From Ruminococcaceae bacterium UBA7075 (lineage in GTDB: Bacteria; Bacillota; Clostridia; Oscillospirales; Acutalibacteraceae): a DNA stretch of 53,705 nucleotides. Position numbers and translations under genes: made by a program. Where the stretch lies: positions 1 through 53,705 of the forward strand of contig DKZL01000061.1 in assembly GCA_002493635.1 (NCBI GenBank), read 5' to 3'. Below are positions 24,464 through 32,588 of this stretch, one piece after another; the first letter of the stretch is position 1; each line of letters opens with the position of its first letter. The notes beneath the pieces were generated by a model. It was not told the DNA's origin. It did no database searches and was given only the letters and a program-made list of their open reading frames with translations.

Positions 24464-25390
24464 TCATATCCTCGGTGTTTTAACTTCTGTTCTTATGTTA
24501 GTAAGAACATCATCCTCATTCAAACGCCTTGAAAGAGCCTCGTTGCTTAAAATAATGCGGTGGGCAATAGTGCTGACAAAAACATTTTGCACATCTCTTG
24601 GAATTACATAATCCCTGTCCTCGGCAAAAGCAAGGGCTTTTGCCATATTAGTAAGGGATAGTGTAGCTCTTGGACTTGCACCGCGTGCAATAAGAGGACT
24701 GTTTCTGGTCGCATGTATCATACTTACGATATATTGTGCAATTTCAGTTTTAAGGTAGACGTCTTGTATCTGGTTCTGCATATTTTCAAGCTGTTCCTTG
24801 GTTACAATCTGTTTAATGTCATTAATAGGATTTCTCCCGGAGCGATTAAGCAGCATTCTGCATTCTGAATTATTGTCAGGATAACCCATTGAAATACGCA
24901 CCATAAAACGGTCGATTTGTGAATCAGGCAGAAGCTGAGTGCCTGATGCGCCGGTAGGATTCTGAGTTGCTATTACAGAAAACGGACTTTTCAGCTTATA
25001 CGATTTGCCTTCAACTGTAACCTGTTTTTCCTCCATTGCTTCAAGCAGAGCCGACTGTGTTCGGCTTGAAGTTCTGTTAAGCTCATCGGCAAGAAAAAGA
25101 TTGCAGAATATTGCACCTTTTGTAAAACGCAGGGTGTTGCTGCTCTTATCATATGTGGTAAATCCCGTAATATCTGACGGAAGCGTATCGGGAGTAAACT
25201 GAACTCTTTTATATTCAAGTCCCAGAGCTTTTGAAAATGCGACAGCCATTGTAGTTTTACCTACTCCGGGAATGTCCTCAATCAGAATATTACCGTTTGC
25301 GAGAATTGCAAGCAACGATGTAATTATTGCTCTGTCTTTGCCGTTTATGGCTTTTTTAATTTCTTTTATAATGTTTTGAAAATCACTCAT
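24464..25390 (-). CDS. MoxR family AAA+ ATPase
   Basis: 308 residues. Walker A GVGKTT (residues 42-47), Walker B in NLFLADELNRTSSRTQSALLEAMEE, sensor 1 ATQNPTGASGT, and sensor 2/lid region ARGASPRATLSL. These are classic MoxR features. MoxR proteins act as chaperones that assemble or activate partner complexes, commonly a DUF58 protein, as encoded next. The start has a GAGGT ribosome site. Substrate unknown; a role in envelope maturation is inferred from the membrane-bound partners. Confidence 0.92.
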   Translation of the reverse strand: MSDFQNIIKEIKKAINGKDRAIITSLLAILANGNILIEDIPGVGKTTMAVAFSKALGLEYKRVQFTPDTLPSDITGFTTYDKSSNTLRFTKGAIFCNLFLADELNRTSSRTQSALLEAMEEKQVTVEGKSYKLKSPFSVIATQNPTGASGTQLLPDSQIDRFMVRISMGYPDNNSECRMLLNRSGRNPINDIKQIVTKEQLENMQNQIQDVYLKTEIAQYIVSMIHATRNSPLIARGASPRATLSLTNMAKALAFAEDRDYVIPRDVQNVFVSTIAHRIILSNEALSRRLNEDDVLTNIRTEVKTPRI

Positions 25391-25438
25391 ATTAACCTCA
25401 GTAATTGCAATAAAGTATTAAAAGCCTATTATAATCCT

Positions 25439-25467
25439 ATTATATTTTAAAATTATAAATAATTCAA
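25439..25467 (-). promoter_or_regulatory. Promoter of the MoxR cluster
   Basis: Minus-strand TTGAAT (25467-25462) and TATAAT (25444-25439), 17 bases apart, about 50 bases before the MoxR ATG. Confidence 0.65.
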
Positions 25468-25524
25468 GTGTTTTTAATCTGTATTTTTATAAATAAATTA
25501 AGAAGCAGCAGCTTCAATAAAACA

Positions 25525-25638
25525 GTATTATATAGAGAAAATTTTGAACTGATAAATATAAATAGAAAATCAGACGTTGGTCTGCACTGATAAAAGCGGT
25601 ATGCTCTCTAAAATAATTCTATATAAGAAAATAATACA
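25525..25638. repeat. Imperfect inverted-repeat intergenic element
   Basis: The interval 25391-25674 contains no gene. Within it GTATTATATAGAGAAAATTTT (starting 25525) recurs in inverted form, with gaps, at about 25609-25638. A perfect 5-bp hairpin CAGAC-GTTG-GTCTG lies between (25571-25584). It could be a decayed MITE-like element or a small structured RNA. Support is modest. Confidence 0.35.
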
Positions 25639-25662
25639 AAAAAAGACGGTGCAAAAGCACCG
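25634..25662 (-). terminator. Terminator of the TSCPD gene
   Basis: Read on the minus strand: CGGTGC-TTTT-GCACCG stem (25662-25647) followed by a long T tract (complement of 25634-25644). Confidence 0.85.
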
Positions 25663-25674
25663 CCTGTTCGATTA

Positions 25675-25926
25675 TTAAATTTCTTCAAGAGCTTCTTCAA
25701 TAGCGATTGAAAGCTGGTCCGGACAGCTTGTGCCTCTGCCTCGGCAGTCAATGCCCTTAAGTCTTTTAACGGCTTCCTCAGCGTTCATTCCTTTTACAAG
25801 CTGGCAAATGCCAAAAGTGTTTCCTGCGCATCCGCCGATAATCTCGCAGTTTTTTATAATTCCGTTTTCATCAATTTCTATATTCATTTGACGAGAGCAA
25901 ACGCCCGTTGGAAAGTATGTGTGCAT
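25675..25926 (-). CDS. TSCPD-domain protein (four-cysteine type)
   Basis: 83 residues from the preferred ATG at 25926 (AAGGGAG lies 8 bases upstream; a longer frame starts 18 bases earlier). Cysteines lie in PTGVCSRQM, GGCAGNT, GICQL, IDCRGRGTSCPD. The last contains the TSCPD motif seen at the C-terminus of B12-dependent ribonucleotide reductases and in small stand-alone proteins. Metal (zinc) binding is likely. Function unknown; a role in nucleotide reduction is only suggested by the shared domain. Single gene with its own terminator. Confidence 0.85.
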   Translation of the reverse strand: MHTYFPTGVCSRQMNIEIDENGIIKNCEIIGGCAGNTFGICQLVKGMNAEEAVKRLKGIDCRGRGTSCPDQLSIAIEEALEEI

Positions 25927-26002
25927 AAAATTTTCTCCCTTCATAATCTGTGTTTATTCTAACATAAATAAATAAAAAAATCTACATAATTCTTATTTTT
26001 TA

Positions 26003-26031
26003 TTTTCAATAATTAATTTGTATGCTATAAT
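26003..26031 (+). promoter_or_regulatory. dnaD-dnaC promoter
   Basis: TTTTCA (26003-26008) and TATAAT (26026-26031) with 17-base spacing, about 30 bases before the DnaD-like start. Confidence 0.55.
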
Positions 26032-26062
26032 AATTCTTATAATTAGCTGGTAGGATGATTTT

Positions 26063-27130
26063 ATGTCAATAAAAATAAATTTAGGAGCCTGGAGTTCTGT
26101 TTTTGCAGTTCCGTCAAAAATTGTTGACGAAGGACTGAAAATGTCCGACGGTGTAAAGCTTAAGGTCTTATTATATGTATTACGTAATGCTGACAAAAAA
26201 CTTGATAATACGGATATTTCGGAAGGTACGGGCGTAAATGTTACTGATATTCCTGAGGCTTTGGACTATTGGGTGAGTTTAGGTATTTTGAGCAAATGTG
26301 AAGATATATATTCCTTCCCCGAAGATACATATAATAAAGAATATCAATATGATATAAATAATTCTGATACCGAAAAAATATCTGTTTCAGACAAAAATGA
26401 AGAAGCAGATAAAGAACTGATGCCGAATATAAAAGATGAAAAGAATGACAGCAAGTCAGACAAAAAACAGCATTTTGCAGTTACCCGTCCTCAGAAACCC
26501 GACTATGTGTTTACATCACAAAGGCTCGCCGTTGATGAGGAGCTTGCTTTGCTTGTAAATGAAGCTCAGTCAGCATTTGGAAAAACGCTTTCCAACAGTG
26601 ATATTGCAACGCTTTTAATGTTAAAGGATACCTGCGGACTTCCTCTTGATGTTATTCTGATGCTTATTCAGTATTGTATAAGCATCGGCAAGGGGAATAT
26701 GAGAACGGTTGAGAAAATCGGAATCGGGTGGGCTGACGACGGTATTTATACGCTGGAAGCTGCCGACAATAAAATTCGTCAGATAAAGCAAACCGGCAAA
26801 AATTTTGCAGTTGTTTCATCTGCATTCGGACTTTCAAACATAGGCTCACCGACTAAAAAACAGCTTGAATACGGTGATAAGTGGGTAGGAGAATGGAAAT
26901 TTTCTCCTGAAATGCTCAGAGAAGCATATGAACGCTGTGTTGATACAAAAGGCATTATGAATTTAAAATATATAGACGGAATTTTAAAGCGCTGGCACGC
27001 AAACGGAATTTGCAACACAAATGACCTTATAACTTTTGATAAATTGTCGTCAAAGCAGAGCGATAAGAAAAAGTCAAGCTCTTCTATTGACTATTCAAAG
27101 CTGAATAAATTAAGTATTCCTGATGTGTAA
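26063..27130 (+). CDS. DnaD-domain replication initiation protein
   Basis: 355 residues. The N-terminal ~95 residues form a winged-helix DnaD/DnaB-N-like domain (MSDGVKLKVLLYVLRNAD; DIPEALDYWVSLGIL). An acidic, Lys/Asp-rich linker follows (about 105-150). Two C-terminal DnaD/DnaB2 repeats come next; each ends in the YxxxIxxxW-like pattern (VEKIGIGWADDGI about 218; YIDGILKRWHANGI about 305). These proteins remodel DNA at the origin or at stalled forks and recruit the helicase loader, which is the next gene 15 bases downstream. Whether it replaces DnaB or DnaD of Bacillus is not resolvable here. Confidence 0.88.
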   Translation: MSIKINLGAWSSVFAVPSKIVDEGLKMSDGVKLKVLLYVLRNADKKLDNTDISEGTGVNVTDIPEALDYWVSLGILSKCEDIYSFPEDTYNKEYQYDINNSDTEKISVSDKNEEADKELMPNIKDEKNDSKSDKKQHFAVTRPQKPDYVFTSQRLAVDEELALLVNEAQSAFGKTLSNSDIATLLMLKDTCGLPLDVILMLIQYCISIGKGNMRTVEKIGIGWADDGIYTLEAADNKIRQIKQTGKNFAVVSSAFGLSNIGSPTKKQLEYGDKWVGEWKFSPEMLREAYERCVDTKGIMNLKYIDGILKRWHANGICNTNDLITFDKLSSKQSDKKKSSSSIDYSKLNKLSIPDV

Positions 27131-27145
27131 TGAAAGGAATTTGTT

Positions 27146-28132
27146 ATGGGATTTAACAGTTATACATATCAAAAAGCAAATGAAATTCTTGCTGACAGAC
27201 GTCTTAATGCAGAAAAAACTGCAGACCAAAGACGTGAGATTATATTTTCCCGTGTGCCGCGTCTGAAAGATTTAGATAAGGAAATATCCTCGGCAAACAT
27301 ACAGATAGCAAGGATTGTTGTCAGAGGAGGCGATGTTGTTGCTGAAATGACAAAGCTGAAAGACAGAAATATTGCTTTGCAGAAGGAATTTGCTGAGCTG
27401 CTGACAGCAAACGGTTACTCGGAAAATGTATTGGAACCGAGATACTGCTGTAAAATATGCTCTGACAGGGGACAGTATGAGGAAAACGGCAGGAGTGTGA
27501 TGTGCTCCTGTATGAAAAATCTGCTTGTTTCGGTTGCTTGTGAAGAACTCAACAAAACTGCGCCGCTTTCTCTTTCGACCTTTGAAACCTTTAATCTTGA
27601 CTATTACAGCCACGATAAGGATGAGAACACCGGAGTTTCGCCTTACTTTGTTATGAGCAGAGTTTATGACTTTTGCATCAAATATGCAAAAGAGTTTGGC
27701 GAGCATTCTTGCAGCATCCTGATGAAGGGTAATACCGGGCTTGGAAAAACGCATCTTTCTCTTGCAATAGCAAATGAAGTGCTTAAAAAGGGTTATGGAG
27801 TAATTTATGTTTCAGCACCTGTGCTTTTGCAAAGGCTTGAAAAAAATTATTTTTCAGGTGATAAGTCAGATGATATTGAACAGCTTGTAACTGAATGTGA
27901 TTTGCTTATTATTGATGACTTGGGAACGGAGTTTAAAACGCAGTTTTCTTCATCACAGCTTTATAATATTTGCAATTCTCGGATTCTTAAGAATAAGCCT
28001 ATTATTATTAGTACTAATCTTTCGCCCGAGAAAATGAAGGACGACTATTCCGAAAGATTTGTTTCCCGCATTTTCGGAGGAGCGCAGACGCTCGACTTTT
28101 TGGGCGAGGATATAAGAATATTAAAAAAATAA
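27146..28132 (+). CDS. DnaC/DnaI-type helicase-loader ATPase
   Basis: 328 residues. The N-terminal third has a zinc-binding cluster (CCKICSDRGQ...MCSCMKN, four or more Cys, about 102-125) and a helical region. The C-terminal AAA+ domain has Walker A GNTGLGKTH (about 193-201), Walker B LLIIDDLGTEF, and the arginine-finger region YSERFVSRIFG. It loads the replicative helicase onto DNA during initiation or restart. Operonic with the DnaD protein. It could be called dnaI or dnaC depending on convention, so no symbol is given. Confidence 0.9.
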   Translation: MGFNSYTYQKANEILADRRLNAEKTADQRREIIFSRVPRLKDLDKEISSANIQIARIVVRGGDVVAEMTKLKDRNIALQKEFAELLTANGYSENVLEPRYCCKICSDRGQYEENGRSVMCSCMKNLLVSVACEELNKTAPLSLSTFETFNLDYYSHDKDENTGVSPYFVMSRVYDFCIKYAKEFGEHSCSILMKGNTGLGKTHLSLAIANEVLKKGYGVIYVSAPVLLQRLEKNYFSGDKSDDIEQLVTECDLLIIDDLGTEFKTQFSSSQLYNICNSRILKNKPIIISTNLSPEKMKDDYSERFVSRIFGGAQTLDFLGEDIRILKK

Positions 28133-28213
28133 TATGAATATCGGCTTTTATTAAAGGTAAAAATATCATTTAGAAGACGGAATAAAAATTTTTAAAAAAT
28201 TTTTAAAAACTGC

Positions 28214-28242
28214 TTGACAAATCTTTCTAAATGCTTTATAAT
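28214..28242 (+). promoter_or_regulatory. tRNA operon promoter
   Basis: Perfect TTGACA (28214-28219) and TATAAT (28237-28242) with 17-base spacing, 34 bases before tRNA-Gln. Confidence 0.92.
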
Positions 28243-28276
28243 CTCTATTGTTGCGAAACAAGAGGCAACAATATTT

Positions 28277-28350
28277 AGCGGAATGGTGTAACGGTAGCAC
28301 GACAGACTCTGACTCTGTTTGTTGGGGTTCGAATCCCTATTCCGCTGCCA
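28277..28350 (+). tRNA. tRNA-Gln (anticodon CUG)
   Basis: 74 nt with encoded CCA. Acceptor AGCGGAA pairs with TTCCGCT; anticodon stem ACAGA/TCTGT encloses CTCTGAC, giving anticodon CTG (reads CAG). The T-loop is TTCGAAT. First tRNA after a consensus promoter. Confidence 0.95.
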
Positions 28351-28355
28351 ATAAT

Positions 28356-28379
28356 AGCCCCGAAAGCTCGGGGCTGTTT
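28356..28379 (+). terminator. Terminator-like hairpin between the two tRNAs
   Basis: Perfect 8-bp stem AGCCCCGA (28356-28363) with TCGGGGCT (28368-28375), loop AAGC, then GTTTTATT. It would end the tRNA-Gln transcript unless read through. Confidence 0.75.
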
Positions 28380-28384
28380 TATTA

Positions 28385-28461
28385 CGAGGTGTAGCGCAGT
28401 TTGGTAGCGCACATCGTTCGGGACGATGGGGTCGCAAGTTCGAGTCTTGTCACCTCGACCA
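28385..28461 (+). tRNA. tRNA-Pro (anticodon CGG)
   Basis: 77 nt with encoded CCA. Acceptor CGAGGTG pairs with CACCTCG; anticodon stem CATCG/CGATG encloses TTCGGGA, giving CGG (reads CCG). No separate promoter is visible between it and the hairpin 10 bases upstream. Confidence 0.95.
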
Positions 28462-28492
28462 CATTTTTATTAGACGCAGGGAGGTAAGTGCT

Positions 28493-28951
28493 TTGAAAAA
28501 GATTATTGCTTTTGCTGTTGCTATGGTGATGTGTCTTTCTCTTTTTGCAGGCTGTGGCTCAAAAGATGTAAATTTGAGTGAAGTTATGACAAAGCTCAAT
28601 TCCGATTACAGCCTTTCGCTTACCGCACTTTCTTCAGTTGATGAGCTGAACACATACTACAGTATAAACACTGAAGATGTTAAGCAGTTTTCTGCTGAAA
28701 TTGATTCAACAAATGATGCTCCGAAAGAGATTATTTTGATTGAAGCTGTTGATGCAGACGCCGCTTCAAGAGTTGAAGATGCTCTTACTTCCCGACTCAA
28801 TTCTATTATGGCAACATATAATTCATACTCTCCCGATCAGGTTGATATGGTTAAAGCCTGCAAGGTAACAAAGGACGGCAATTTTGTCACGCTTATTGTT
28901 GCTGACAAGGCACCTGATATGCTTGATGTATATTACGAGTATGTAAAATAA
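28493..28951 (+). CDS. DUF4358 family lipoprotein
   Basis: 152 residues. Lipoprotein signal: MKK, hydrophobic core (residues 4-18), lipobox LFAGC with Cys20. The mature part is a single alpha/beta domain (VDELNTYYSINTEDVKQFSAEID ... EAVDADAASRVEDALTSRL), matching the DUF4358 family from memory. Function unknown; should be anchored to the outer face of the membrane. The start is TTG, with GGGAGG 10 bases upstream and no in-frame ATG that would keep the signal peptide. Lies 31 bases after tRNA-Pro. Confidence 0.8.
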   Translation: MKKIIAFAVAMVMCLSLFAGCGSKDVNLSEVMTKLNSDYSLSLTALSSVDELNTYYSINTEDVKQFSAEIDSTNDAPKEIILIEAVDADAASRVEDALTSRLNSIMATYNSYSPDQVDMVKACKVTKDGNFVTLIVADKAPDMLDVYYEYVK

Positions 28952-28970
28952 CTAAATCCATAATCTTAAT

Positions 28971-28999
28971 GGGCGGACTTTGTTCGCCCGTTTCTTTTG
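28971..28999 (+). terminator. Terminator after the DUF4358 gene
   Basis: GGGCGGAC (28971-28978) pairs with GTTCGCCC (28982-28989) with one wobble and a TTT loop, followed by GTTTCTTTT. Confidence 0.75.
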
Positions 29000-29018
29000 T
29001 ATTAAAGGCAGGACTACA

Positions 29019-31277
29019 ATGAATCAAAGCGAAATTCAAAAAAACTTTTCACATATGAATACTATGCAGCAGCAGGCTGTGTTTACTACAGAGGGACCGC
29101 TTCTTATTCTTGCAGGCGCCGGTTCGGGTAAAACAACCGTGCTTGTAAACAGAATAGCTTATATACTTCAGTGCTCACTCTGTAAGCCGTGGCAGATTCT
29201 GGCAATTACCTTTACAAATAAAGCGGCAGGTGAGCTCAAGGAAAGAATTTGCAATGCCGTGCCAGAGGGCGGCGGTGACATATGGGCGGCTACTTTTCAT
29301 TCTACCTGTGCACGAATTTTGCGCAGATATGGTAACATAATCGGTTATTCAAGCCACTTTACCGTGTACGGTACTGATGATCAGAAAAAACTTGTTAAAG
29401 ATATTCTGAAACAGCTTAATATTGATGAAAAATATTTGCCTGTAAAAAGTATTCTTTCTGAAATTTCCAAAGCCAAGGATGAAATGAAAACTCCCGAACA
29501 AATGCGTAAGGAAGCTGAATTTGACAGCAGGAAAAAGGATATTTCAAAAGTGTATGAATTGTATCAGGCAAGGCTTAAAACTGCTGACGCAATGGATTTT
29601 GACGATATGCTTTGTAATACAGTAAAACTGTTTGAAACAGCTCCCGATGTACTTGAAGTCTATCAGAATCAGTTTAAGTACATTATGGTTGATGAATATC
29701 AGGATACAAATAAGGTTCAATACAAATTCGTAAGTATGCTTGCAGAAAAGCATAACAATATTTGTGTTGTCGGCGATGATGACCAAAGTATTTATAAATT
29801 CAGAGGAGCTACAATCGAAAATATTCTTTCGTTTGAAAACACTTTTAAAGGTGCAAAAATTATTCGTCTTGAGCAGAATTACAGAAGTACACAGAATATA
29901 CTGAATGCTGCAAATGAAGTAATATCAAATAATACAATGCGTAAGGGAAAAACTCTGTGGACGGAAAATTCTGTTGGCGACAAAATTGAAGTTCACACAA
30001 GCGATACGGAGCGTGAAGAGGCGGCATTTATTGCAAGTCAGATTCTTGACGGAGTCGAAAAAGGCAGAAAATATTCCGATTTTGCCGTGCTGTACAGAAT
30101 GAATGCACAGTCTAACGCAGTTGAGCAGGCTCTTTCACGCAGCGGTGTTCCTCACAGGATTATAGGCGGTCATCGATTTTATGACAGAGAAGAAATCCGT
30201 GATATGGTAGCTTATTTGCAGGTTATCAACAATCCTCACGATGATGTACGACTGAGTAGAATTATAAATGTTCCAAAGCGTGCAATCGGTGCAACAACTG
30301 TTCAGCATGCAGCAGATATAGCTGCAGGACTTGGTGAGAGTATTTACACTGTAATCAGTGAGGCGGACAGTTATCCTCAGCTTTCCCGTGCAGCATCAAA
30401 ATTAAAGAGCTTTGTTAATCTTATTGATGGCTTTATTGATGCAGAGCAGAGTGGAGATTATTCCCTTGCAGAATTATATAACCTTGTGCTTGAACACACA
30501 GAGTATAAAGAATATCTGAAGAGGGAAAAGGAAAATGCAGATGTAAGAATTGAAAACATCGAGGAGCTTCTGTCAAATATTATCAAATTTGAAGAAGATT
30601 ACGGCGATGATGCAACGCTTTCAGCTTTTCTTGAAGAAATATCTCTCCAGACAGATATTGATAATTATGATGCAGATGCGGATACCTGTGTTATGATGAC
30701 TCTGCATAGTGCCAAAGGACTGGAATTTCCTGTGGTGTTTATCACAGGTATGGAAGACGGAATTTTTCCGTCTGTTGCGACTATGATGAATCCGGACGAG
30801 CTTAACGAGGAACGAAGGCTTGCCTATGTAGGAATAACAAGAGCAAAAGAAAAATTATATCTTACAAAGACTAACTCCAGAATGCTATTCGGTTCTACTA
30901 CATACAATAAGACTTCACGCTTTGTGAATGAAATTCCTGAAAACCTGATTGAGTTTACAGGCGGAGGCAGAATGTTTGGCAATTCTCAGGTGTACGATAA
31001 AAGCAGTGCAGTAAACGGCTCAAATCGCACGCAAGTCGGAGGTACAAGACAGGGCGCAGGCTCTTATTCCTCAAACGTATTTAAAGGTTATACTAAGCCT
31101 GCTGTAAGCAGTGGAGCAACTTATAACGTGGGAGATTCTGTTCTTCATAAGGTGTTTGGCAAGGGTATGATTATGAAAACCCAGAAAATGGGCAATGATG
31201 TTATGCTGGAAATTGCATTTGATAAGGCAGGAACAAAGACTCTTATGGCTAATTTCTGTAAGATGGAGAAGATATAG
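29019..31277 (+). CDS. pcrA: UvrD/PcrA-type ATP-dependent DNA helicase
   Basis: 752 residues, SF1A 3'-to-5' helicase. Visible motifs: Q-motif (MNTMQQQAV), Walker A AGAGSGKTT (32-40), Ia TFTNKAAGELKERI, Walker B VDEYQDTN, III VVGDDDQSIYKFRGA, IV RLEQNYRS, V LHSAKGLEFPVVFI, VI RRLAYVGITRAKEKLYL. The C-terminus has a Gly/Ser-rich linker and a Tudor-like tail (VGDSVLHKVFGKGMI) that in PcrA contacts RNA polymerase. The longest frame adds 13 residues; AAAGGCAGG supports ATG 29019. Acts in excision repair and in clearing recombination and transcription blocks. Confidence 0.95.
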   Translation: MNQSEIQKNFSHMNTMQQQAVFTTEGPLLILAGAGSGKTTVLVNRIAYILQCSLCKPWQILAITFTNKAAGELKERICNAVPEGGGDIWAATFHSTCARILRRYGNIIGYSSHFTVYGTDDQKKLVKDILKQLNIDEKYLPVKSILSEISKAKDEMKTPEQMRKEAEFDSRKKDISKVYELYQARLKTADAMDFDDMLCNTVKLFETAPDVLEVYQNQFKYIMVDEYQDTNKVQYKFVSMLAEKHNNICVVGDDDQSIYKFRGATIENILSFENTFKGAKIIRLEQNYRSTQNILNAANEVISNNTMRKGKTLWTENSVGDKIEVHTSDTEREEAAFIASQILDGVEKGRKYSDFAVLYRMNAQSNAVEQALSRSGVPHRIIGGHRFYDREEIRDMVAYLQVINNPHDDVRLSRIINVPKRAIGATTVQHAADIAAGLGESIYTVISEADSYPQLSRAASKLKSFVNLIDGFIDAEQSGDYSLAELYNLVLEHTEYKEYLKREKENADVRIENIEELLSNIIKFEEDYGDDATLSAFLEEISLQTDIDNYDADADTCVMMTLHSAKGLEFPVVFITGMEDGIFPSVATMMNPDELNEERRLAYVGITRAKEKLYLTKTNSRMLFGSTTYNKTSRFVNEIPENLIEFTGGGRMFGNSQVYDKSSAVNGSNRTQVGGTRQGAGSYSSNVFKGYTKPAVSSGATYNVGDSVLHKVFGKGMIMKTQKMGNDVMLEIAFDKAGTKTLMANFCKMEKI

Positions 31278-31288
31278 AGGGTGATTTT

Positions 31289-32485
31289 TTGAAGTATCTG
31301 TTCAAAAAGTTTATATGTGCATTGCTCTGTACATCAATCTTTGCTTGTTCGGCTTGTTCCTTGAATTCGCAAAGCGATTCAATTTCAGAGACGGAGCCGT
31401 CAGCAACACAAAGTATTGTTGATGAAACTACCCAGGCTGTTAAGCTTTCTACTGATGATCAGCCTGCTACCTACAATCTTTCAAAGCTAAAGGAAAATAC
31501 TGATAAAGTAACACAGCAGTTTGATGATTTTATTACGAATAAGAAGTATAAAGGCGTCGTATATAACAAGATTGGCGGTGATTTTGAATATATAAGTCAA
31601 AAGGGGCTGTCTGTAGTTGAAGATCACAAGTCAAACTCTGTAAACACTCAGTATTATGTTGGTTCGCTGACAAAGCAATTTACTGCGGTTGCAATTATGA
31701 AGCTTGTGGAGGAAAACAAGCTTTCACTTGATGACAAAATTGACAAATATTTTGAAAATTATGAGTACGGGGAAAAGATTACAGTAAAAAATCTTTTGAC
31801 TATGACTTCGGGCATCCCAAGCTATACCTGTTATTACGGAAGTATTGACAATAATTATTATAATTTTGACCAAATCGGTTTTTCACTTGAAGAAGATAAC
31901 GAAGAGCACAATAAAAAGGCAATACTTGATTGGATATTGAAGCAGGAATTAAGATTTGAGCCTGACAGCAGATTTGCTTTTTCTGACAGTAATTATTTTT
32001 TGCTCGGAAAAATTATTGAAAAGGTTTCTGAAAAGTCATACGAAGAATATATCACAGAAAATATTTTTGAACCCCTTGGTATGAAATCATCAGTCTTTGA
32101 TAATGCAGAAAATCTTGCAATAGGTTATGACGGATCTGATAATTATAAATGGCTGTATTATGATGGTGTGGGATACTCTTCAAGCGGTTTAATTACGAGC
32201 GTTTCAGATTTTTTGAAGTGGATATATGCTTTTGATGAATATAAAATAATTTCAAAGGAATCTGTTGATGAGATGTGCACACCGTATCTTGAAAACTACG
32301 GTTATGGATTTTTTGTATATCAGGACAGAATTGTTCAGACGGCAGGTTTTGACAAATACAGTGCAATGCTTGAATTTACCCGCAGTGAAAGTGAAATTTT
32401 TGTTTCTGTTTCAAACTATAATTATAATGATCCTGTACATCTTTTTGCAATGTTCCGGGTGTTTTTAAAGCCTTACTACGGATAA
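31289..32485 (+). CDS. Beta-lactamase-fold serine hydrolase lipoprotein
   Basis: 398 residues. Lipoprotein signal (MKYLFKKF, Cys-rich hydrophobic core, lipobox near Cys20 or Cys23), a Ser/Thr/Asp linker to about residue 60, then a class C beta-lactamase/PBP4*-type domain. The SxxK motif is S126-L-T-K129. The second motif, normally YSN, reads F231-S-D233 in RFAFSDSNYFLLG, so the usual general-base Tyr is absent. The third (KTG/HxG) position reads TAG. Activity may therefore be lost or altered. It starts with TTG after GAGGGTGA, 11 bases after pcrA. Substrate unknown; peptidoglycan peptide or ester hydrolysis is the family default. Confidence 0.82.
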   Translation: MKYLFKKFICALLCTSIFACSACSLNSQSDSISETEPSATQSIVDETTQAVKLSTDDQPATYNLSKLKENTDKVTQQFDDFITNKKYKGVVYNKIGGDFEYISQKGLSVVEDHKSNSVNTQYYVGSLTKQFTAVAIMKLVEENKLSLDDKIDKYFENYEYGEKITVKNLLTMTSGIPSYTCYYGSIDNNYYNFDQIGFSLEEDNEEHNKKAILDWILKQELRFEPDSRFAFSDSNYFLLGKIIEKVSEKSYEEYITENIFEPLGMKSSVFDNAENLAIGYDGSDNYKWLYYDGVGYSSSGLITSVSDFLKWIYAFDEYKIISKESVDEMCTPYLENYGYGFFVYQDRIVQTAGFDKYSAMLEFTRSESEIFVSVSNYNYNDPVHLFAMFRVFLKPYYG

Positions 32486-32588
32486 TAAATTAAATACTAT
32501 ATTATCACAAATTATAGAAACCTCCATAAAATGTATTGTTACAGTGCCGAATTATCTGCCTGTCAATACTTTTACGGAGGTTATTCTT

